Positions 57,711 through 64,000 of a DNA stretch of 64,000 bases are shown here, one piece after another (positions within the stretch are counted from its first letter, which is position 1; each line of letters begins with the position of its first letter). The position numbers were made by a program, and so were the translations under genes. The notes beneath the pieces are model-generated. The model searched no databases, was not told the origin of the DNA, and saw only the letters and a program-made list of their open reading frames with translations. Source of the DNA: Rhizophagus irregularis (lineage: Eukaryota; Glomeromycota; Glomeromycetes; Glomerales; Glomeraceae); assembly GCF_026210795.1 (NCBI RefSeq), contig NC_089433.1, forward strand, positions 558,001-622,000. The letters are read 5' to 3'.

Positions 57711-58962
57711 TCATACATTATCTTCAATTTTTATTTTCTTTTGGGCTTCCTGTTTACTTTCTTCAGCCTCGATAAATTCACTAAAATTCCTTTTAACTTT
57801 AATTTCTTTTTCTTCAGTCTTAATAGCTTCAAATTCATTCTTTACAAATTCACTTTTAACTTTCTCCTCAGACTTAGTAACTTCAAATTCATTCTTTATA
57901 AATTCATTTTTAACCTTAATTTCTTTCTCCTCAGTCTTAATAATTTCCAATTCGCCTTCTTTTTCTATCTTTATTGGGACATCATCAAGAAGAATATTCC
58001 TTGTACGTAACCAACTTGCTGGTCTATAATGAATATGTAAAACAGCAACTGGAATTGTTAAAATACTTTTAAGCATTTTATTTGAAGCCATTTTAATATC
58101 TTGACTTTTTTGAAAACCTGTAGAAATTTTTATTCCCATTTCAATTCCAGTTGATTCAGGAACTTGTACTTTTTCTACTTGATTTTTAACATAATTATCC
58201 AATTTTTCAACTTCTTCAACTATATAAAAGTAAACTGATATAGCACCAATTCCTCCAAATATTGATTTTGTACTTGAATACTTTATATTATTATTATTAT
58301 TATTATTTGAATCTACTTCATTATTATCATTTATCCAATTAGTAACATCAAATTTAAATAAATGTTTTTGTCGTTTTTCATCAAAAAATCCATCTTTTCT
58401 TGATTTTGGTGTAGATTTTTGAATTTGTTTACAAGTATGATCCCATTTTCCATCAATAAATAATTTTGCTTTAAGTATTATACAAGATGATGATGATGAG
58501 AAATGATTAGATGAAGCACCGAATTGTACAACGTAATTCGTTCCAAGTTCTTCAACAGCTGCATAATAAATTTTATCGCTATATACCAAGCAAAAGTTCA
58601 AAGTAATTAAAGTAATTTTTTTAAAGATATCAAAAAAAAAAAAGAAAATTAAATATCTTATTTGTATTCTTTTTTTAAAAAAATCAAGAAAATACTAATA
58701 CTATGTTCTATGTATACCTTTTAATCTTTCTTCCAGTTTTCATATCGAGTACGTATGAAGGTCCTGTAGTCATCTATTGTCATTGGAGAAAAATTGAGAA
58801 AATTGATGTGATAAAAAGTTCATAATTACAGTAACTTTTTTTTAAAAAAACAAAAAGATATAACATCATATAACATACGATTCTTTTATTAATATGTTCG
58901 CTACATTCTTTTAATGGTTTGTTGTTTACTAATATCTTTAAAGAAAATCCTGAATATATCAT
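57711..58962 (-). CDS. DUF7918-like protein, three exons, 335 aa
   Basis: Exons complement(58879-58962), complement(58718-58773) and complement(57711-58578): 84 + 56 + 868 nt = 336 codons with stop, all GT-AG, phases 0 and 2. The ATG at 58962 starts MIYSGFSLKILVNNKPLKEC, followed by SYVLDMKTGRKIKS, YYAAVEELGTNYVVQFGASS, ILKAKLFIDGKWDH, FGGIGAISVYFYIVEEVEKL. This order (G-F-x-(V/L)-x-I...N-x-x-P-L...Y...G-x-x-(F/Y)-x-V-x-F...(I/V)-D-G...G-x-(I)-x-V) matches the fungal DUF7918 family, function unknown. The C-terminal 90 residues are three to four Lys/Glu repeats (EKEIKVKNEFIKNEFE-type) and a basic tail. A broken duplicate of the 3' part lies at 16735-17010. Confidence 0.75.
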
Positions 58963-60294
58963 TTTTTTATTATTATTAGTAATATAAATGGGTATTCAGT
59001 GTTAAAAAAAAAATAAATAACGGAGTAAAGTAAAAAAATGAAAGATTCAAATAAATAAGTGTGAAAAAATTTTTTTTTTTTTGAAACGTAAGCTCAACCT
59101 TTTTAGAACATTTAGAACAAATAATATAATTATATTGTGATGACATAAAATAAACTTGACACGTGTTAATGAACAATATATTATATAAAACGCGTTTACA
59201 TCTGCATGGTAAATCATTATAACACACATGGCATACATGACATATCTAGAGTGATACATTTGCTGTATGTCAGATTGTTTTTAAATTCATTCATTGAAAT
59301 TATTAGAGTTTGAAGTTGCTATGAAAATTTGAATGATTTTTTAAATGCTTTTTATTTTTTTGGAATACTCGAAAGCTCTCGTAAAAAAATATGGAAGTTA
59401 GGTTAACGCGTGTTAAATTAAATTATATCTGATATGGGAAATTTTATTTTATGTGATTTTTAATAAAATTTTACTGCGGTTATTCAAAGATCAAAATTTT
59501 TACCATAATATCTAATTAAAAGTTAAAGTATAAATAAAGTTTAAAATTTTCTATTTCTAAATTCTAATCATGTTATGATAAAGCGGAGAAAAAATTTTTA
59601 AATCGCCATCGGTGTAACACTGTAACACGCAAGAAAGCACTGAAACCAATCTTAAGATAATAAATTGATATCAAAATATAAAAGAAAGAACAATTGATAA
59701 CTTAATCGCAAACAGTCAAATCTTTTCAACTCAGCTATTTCATACGAATTTCATAGCAATATCAAATGCCGCCGGGTTTTACAGGTTTTAAGCACGGCAA
59801 TTTTTTCTATTCTATAATTTCAGTGCTTTCTAAATTCTTCAGTTCTTTTATATTCAAGTCTATCCTTCGTTAATGTACTATAGTACTTTACAATTTGTTC
59901 GTATCGATATTGGTATAAAATATTTTAGTTTTTCCTAAATTGTTTGACTTTGATCACATTGATCACGTGACTGTTTAATATATCCACGAGAAATGCTTTT
60001 TGATAACGACAGAACTTTAGTACTTTACTAAATGTGTCAAAATGCGAGTTGAATAATAACAAATATCTATATAAAGTATCAAACTGAAATATAGCCACGT
60101 GATCTGCATTAATTTTGCCTGAAATTTTATTAATTCCGGTCGAAATTAGGATTAATCAGTTAGTTGCCAACATTGTCAGCCATTTTTACTATACAGAATC
60201 CTTTCAGTTGTAATGTATTTTCCTGAGTGGCATAAAAATAAAGTTAAAAAGCAGGATCGGACGAATATCGAATAATATTAGGTAATAAGAAAAA
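58963..60294. other. No gene seen
   Basis: 5' flank of the DUF7918-like gene and AT-rich intergenic DNA; ATCACATTGATCACGTGA palindromic stretch at 59954-59971. Confidence 0.5.
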
Positions 60295-62110
60295 AAAATA
60301 GAATCGATTGAAAAAACAAACTATGTATACTGTATAGATCTGCAAAAAAAAGTGGATTATCTGTTATGTTCGCCGCAAAAATTAAAGCTAGCAGCATCTC
60401 ACAAACTAACACTTTTTTCAGTGATACAAAAAAGTTTGTTGCACGCTATCTGCTAAAAGCACAGACAGCTAATTTTTTCTATTCTTGGTAATTTTAACAT
60501 TTCTCTCTATTTGTAACACAAGCAGACAGATATTATGATTAACGAAATATTAACGACAGATATTTGAAACAGATATTTGTGTGATCGGGATACAGATATT
60601 TATGTGATTGGAAACAGATATTTATTTGATTAGCGACAGATAAATATTTAACTAGAGACAGATATTTACTTGATTAGAGACAGATAAATATTTGACTAGC
60701 GACAGATATTTACTTGATTAGCAACAGATAAATATTGACTAGCGACAGATATTTACTTGATTAGCGACAGATAAATATTTGACTAGTAACAGATATTAAT
60801 TTTATTAAACAGGTATTCTACTAGATATGTATTTGATTAACGACAGATACATATCTGACTAGCGACAGATATTTACTTTATTAAACAGGTATTTACTTGA
60901 TTACAGACAGATATTTATTGATTAGAGACAGATATTTATATGATTGACATATTATGCAGATATTATATTAAATTAGAGACATATATTTATTGATTAGAGA
61001 CAGATATTATATGAATGATATTATATTTGATTAGAGACAGATATTATATACAGATTATTATTTTATTAGAGACAGATATTTATTGATTAGAGACAGATGT
61101 TATAGTTGATTGACAGATTGACAATAGAAATTATTTATCTAAATATCCGATTGAATTTAATGTTTCAGATTTTTTAATATCCAATGATGATTACCTGTTA
61201 ATATTCAGGTAAATTAACTGTTGAAGTTCAGATAAATTTACCATATCTGATATCGCAAGTAGTAACATAATATTTCACGTGCATTTACAGATCATTTTTT
61301 TTTACTATTTCAATCTATTCTAATCAGGATTTTTTAAATTTTATTCTTTTTTTTTTTAAAAAAAAAAGAAAAAAAATATTTTCAGATTATAATAATTTTC
61401 AAATGTTCTTTATGCAATCAACAATTATAAAAAGAAAAGTATGAGTTTTGATAGTTTCCGAATATTATCATAACAATAAAAAAAAAAATCTTACAATATA
61501 AAAAAATATTACCTTTGTCTTTTTGATTGAAAACTGTTGAAAAAAAAATTTGTTGGGAACTTGATGATGATCCTGATGATCCCTTTTTTATGGTTTTTAT
61601 AATTTTGGTTATTCAATTGTTTCATTTTGAAATAAAAAGATGATCAAAAAAAAAAAAGATTTTGGATTTTTTTCGGATTTCTTTTTTTATTTTTTATTTT
61701 CTAATTCCGATTATTTTAAAAATATTTTTTTTATTTTTATTTAATAATATTTTTATTTTTATTTTTTTTAAATGAAATACCTAAATAATATAAATTTTAC
61801 GCCTAAAAGTTAATACGTTTTTGGATTAGTTTCTTTAAAAAAAATTTGTTAAAATTTGGATTAGTTTCTTTGAAAAAAAAAGATTTTAGTTAAAAAAGAA
61901 TCTCATTAATTTCTTTGAAAAAATCTCTTTTATTTTTACATTTTAAAAATTTTCTTTATACCTTTATATTTTTGGTGGAATTGATTCTCGATGCCTCGAT
62001 ATTTATGATATTTATGACAGTTAGTAACTCTGGCAGTAATAACTCGGAAAAATTCGGACTAAATCACTAGCTTCCGAATACGAAAATTTGTAGATTTATC
62101 ACGTGTACGG
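60295..62110 (+). repeat. Third copy of the minisatellite-bearing repeat unit
   Basis: Shares CTATGTATACTGTATAGATC, CAGCATCTCACAAACTAACA and the GACAGATATTTA array with 53880-54350 and, inverted, 39240-39690. It ends with the AACTCGG...TCCGA and TTGTAGATTTATCACGTG-like segment seen near 38870. Confidence 0.8.
60535..61130 (+). repeat. ~22 bp minisatellite, copy C (longest)
   Basis: About 26 units of the type GACAGATATTTACTTGATTAG, with alternating GACAGATAAATATTTGACTA variants forming a 44 bp higher-order unit at 60640-60800. Confidence 0.9.
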
Positions 62111-63186
62111 TATACCTTTACTATGAAAAACCTGAAACGGATAACGGATACATAAGATAATCAGTTGCACGTTGGAGAGATTAAACATTTTTATTCCTTT
62201 TACCGAAAAAAAAACGAATTTATTTTTTAAATTGATAAATTAAGTTATTTTATCGATAATTAATAATTACAGTTAATATATTTTCAACAAAATTAAAAAG
62301 TTCTATATCATTATTTGGCAAGATTTACATGCCTAAAAATTGATCCTTTAACTTATTAATGTTTAAAAAATCGTTACATTTTTAACTTTATTAATATTTA
62401 ATAATTATTTTTTTAAAAAATATACAAATATACAAAAATATTAAAAAAAACACCCATGAATTTTCTTAATTTGGTGATCCATCAGTAAACCATTGGACAA
62501 AAAAAAAACAATTTACTCTTTTAATACGTGAAAAAAAAAAACTTATTCCTCATCTAATCCTATTCCTAACCCTAACCCACATGCCTTATTTCTTACCTTT
62601 TTTTAAAAAATCCCTTTTCTTCCTTTTTCTTTTTTTTTAGAATTTGATTATTTCCTTAAAAAAATTTAAATTTTGATTATTTCTTAAAAGTAACTTTTCT
62701 TTGTGCTTTTTTTTTCTTACCTTTTTTTTTAAAAAAAATCTCTTTTCTCCCTTTTTTCTTTTTTTTTAAATTTGATCATTCCTTTTTCCCGCTTTCCATC
62801 ATTTTCTATTAAAAAATTCTATTAAAAAGTAAATATTTCATATGCTTTTTTGTTCTTACCTTTTTTTTAAAAAATCCCTTTTCTTTTATTTTTAAAAATA
62901 AATTTGATTATTCTTTTTTGCCGCCAATGATCAAATTTATGGTTTACCGACAGTTCACCATACTAAAGCTTATTACTATAACGGTTAAGCTATCCCAAAA
63001 CCCCCAAACCTCAAATTATCATTTCGCCACCGATTATTCTTATAATAAATCATTATCATTTATTATACCAATAACTTAAAGTTATTGTAACTGCTCTTAA
63101 GAGGATCCGAGGCTTGTGGAGTTTTTTTATTCAAAGGATGCCTGGATGCCTTGCCAGAGCCTTGCCGGCTTGCCCCAAGAAAAATC
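62111..63186. other. No gene seen
   Basis: Poly-T/poly-A-rich. Contains TCCTAACCCTAACCC (62563-62577), a very short telomere-like piece, and several TTCTTACCTTTTTTTAAAAA repeats (62590-62880). Confidence 0.5.
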
Positions 63187-63402
63187 TTATTTTTCATACT
63201 TACTAGGAGAGATATGTGTAGTATGGTTCCAAACATTCCATATTGTTTCGTATGGTTTCGTATTTAGCTTGACATTCTTAATGTCAAACTCATAATGGCA
63301 ATTGTTGTGGTCAAATTTGCCATTTTTCAAAATGACTTTGGTTATTTGCGCTATAAAATTTAAAGAAAGATTGACACCATTAAAAGTCATCTTAAGTATC
63401 AT
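63187..63402 (-). CDS. Unrecognised 71-codon open frame
   Basis: MILKMTFNGVNLSLNFIAQI, TKVILKNGKFDHNNCHYEFD and IKNVKLNTKPYETIWNVWNH look protein-like and end in a stop at 63187. It could be an exon of a larger gene; no family recognised and no promoter evidence. Confidence 0.35.
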   Translation of the reverse strand: MILKMTFNGVNLSLNFIAQITKVILKNGKFDHNNCHYEFDIKNVKLNTKPYETIWNVWNHTTHISPSKYEK

Positions 63403-64000
63403 TTCAAATGACCCTCGCCAACGCTGATATGATCATAACGCTGGTAGGATCATTGTAATTTAACACAATGTAGAGGGGCTTAATAGAATATCTTATTTTC
63501 TTTTCACGATCATATATATATACCTGTCCGCACTTATATAAATAATGATTTTTTGGGACAAATTAATTTTAATAAGTTGAGTAACAAAAAAAGATTTTAT
63601 TGAAAAAAATATATATATCATGTCTGATATACAGTGACTATACTATATCCGTTAAATTACTATAAAAAATTTTCTTTCCAATACTTATAATAAAAGCATT
63701 CGTAATCATTGTGTTAAATCAAGATAAACTATTTAATTTGAAAATTTTTTTTAATTAGATGAATATATATTTACGGTATATACATATAAAAAAATTTTTA
63801 TTTAAAAAAAAACATACCTAATTTCATTCATTTATATCATTGTGAGAGTATTGGGGGTAAGAAACAAGAGGAGATGCCTGGTAGTGGGTCTCATAAGAAA
63901 AGTTGATTGCGTAGTGTTATTTCCAAATGTAACCGTTAACTCGGTTTTTTCTTTGGCGGCGCGAATTTTGCCGCAGTCGCCATCTTAAACGAGAAATTTT
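63403..64000. other. No gene seen
   Basis: AT-rich. The last 100 bp are less AT-rich (TTTGGCGGCGCGAATTTTGC), possibly the edge of another feature. Confidence 0.4.

Noticed and set aside
60535-61130. CRISPR-like regular spacing
   Set aside because: Units are contiguous and degenerate without unique spacers; a eukaryotic minisatellite.
62960-63010. tRNA-like TAGCTTAACCGTTATAGTAA on the minus strand
   Set aside because: No complete cloverleaf or B box.

Overview
The window is an AT-rich, intron-containing, repeat-dense piece of a fungal nuclear genome. Short 40-110 bp GT-AG introns, a BTB-BACK-TLDc protein, tyrosine-kinase-like kinase fragments, a SAM-domain gene remnant with an REase/CRN-like C-terminus, a Helitron Rep-helicase and an interstitial CCCTAA array together suggest an arbuscular mycorrhizal fungus of the Rhizophagus type (Glomeromycotina). 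This taxonomic call is inference from gene families and composition. No rRNA or confident tRNA gene, CRISPR array or bacterial-type operon was seen.

Layout. (1) 1-21130: a long, nearly identical inverted repeat (left arm 1-8375, right arm 17384-21130) around a 9 kb spacer. Each arm carries a two-exon gene (317 aa in the right copy) and an array of exon-like repeat units bounded by splice sites. The left arm is split by a 4655 bp DNA transposon (3396-8050) with 27 bp terminal inverted repeats, an 8 bp target duplication and a multi-exon P-element-like transposase gene. The right arm is the natural empty site, and the left gene copy has lost its ATG. The spacer is a graveyard: LINE 3' end, kinase fragment, hAT transposase remnant, three Helitron 3' ends, a pogo-like MITE, palindromic tandem repeats, and a broken copy of the 58 kb gene.

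(2) 22.0-29.5 kb: an almost complete Helitron (Rep-helicase 22653-26732 with one in-frame stop; hairpin and CTAG end at 26884-26919), a G-rich minisatellite (27.9-28.6 kb) and a second type of Helitron end at 29440-29468.

(3) 30-38 kb: a family-B DNA polymerase remnant, degenerate gene pieces and tandem repeats, a small coiled-coil gene (34968-35336) between matching palindromes, and a frameshifted five-exon kinase (36005-37258).

(4) 38.8-54.8 kb: an inverted duplication of a BTB-TLDc locus. The right copy (50098-51583, minus) is an intact 472 aa gene. The left copy is cut at residue 208 by a minus-strand Helitron inserted exactly between A and T. The right flank holds a 1082 bp non-autonomous hAT element with an 8 bp target duplication. 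Between the copies lie a 199 bp-armed foldback, a 20 bp CT-rich minisatellite, a nuclease-like pseudogene, a SAM/CRN-like pseudogene and a pogo-like MITE.

(5) 54.8-64 kb: an interstitial telomere-type array inside a palindrome, a three-exon DUF7918-like gene (57711-58962, minus, 335 aa), a third copy of the GACAGATATTTA minisatellite block, and gene-poor sequence to the end.

Probably functional protein genes are few: the 317 aa gene of the right arm, the BTB-TLDc gene, the DUF7918-like gene and perhaps the coiled-coil gene. Most other coding signal belongs to transposable elements or their debris.
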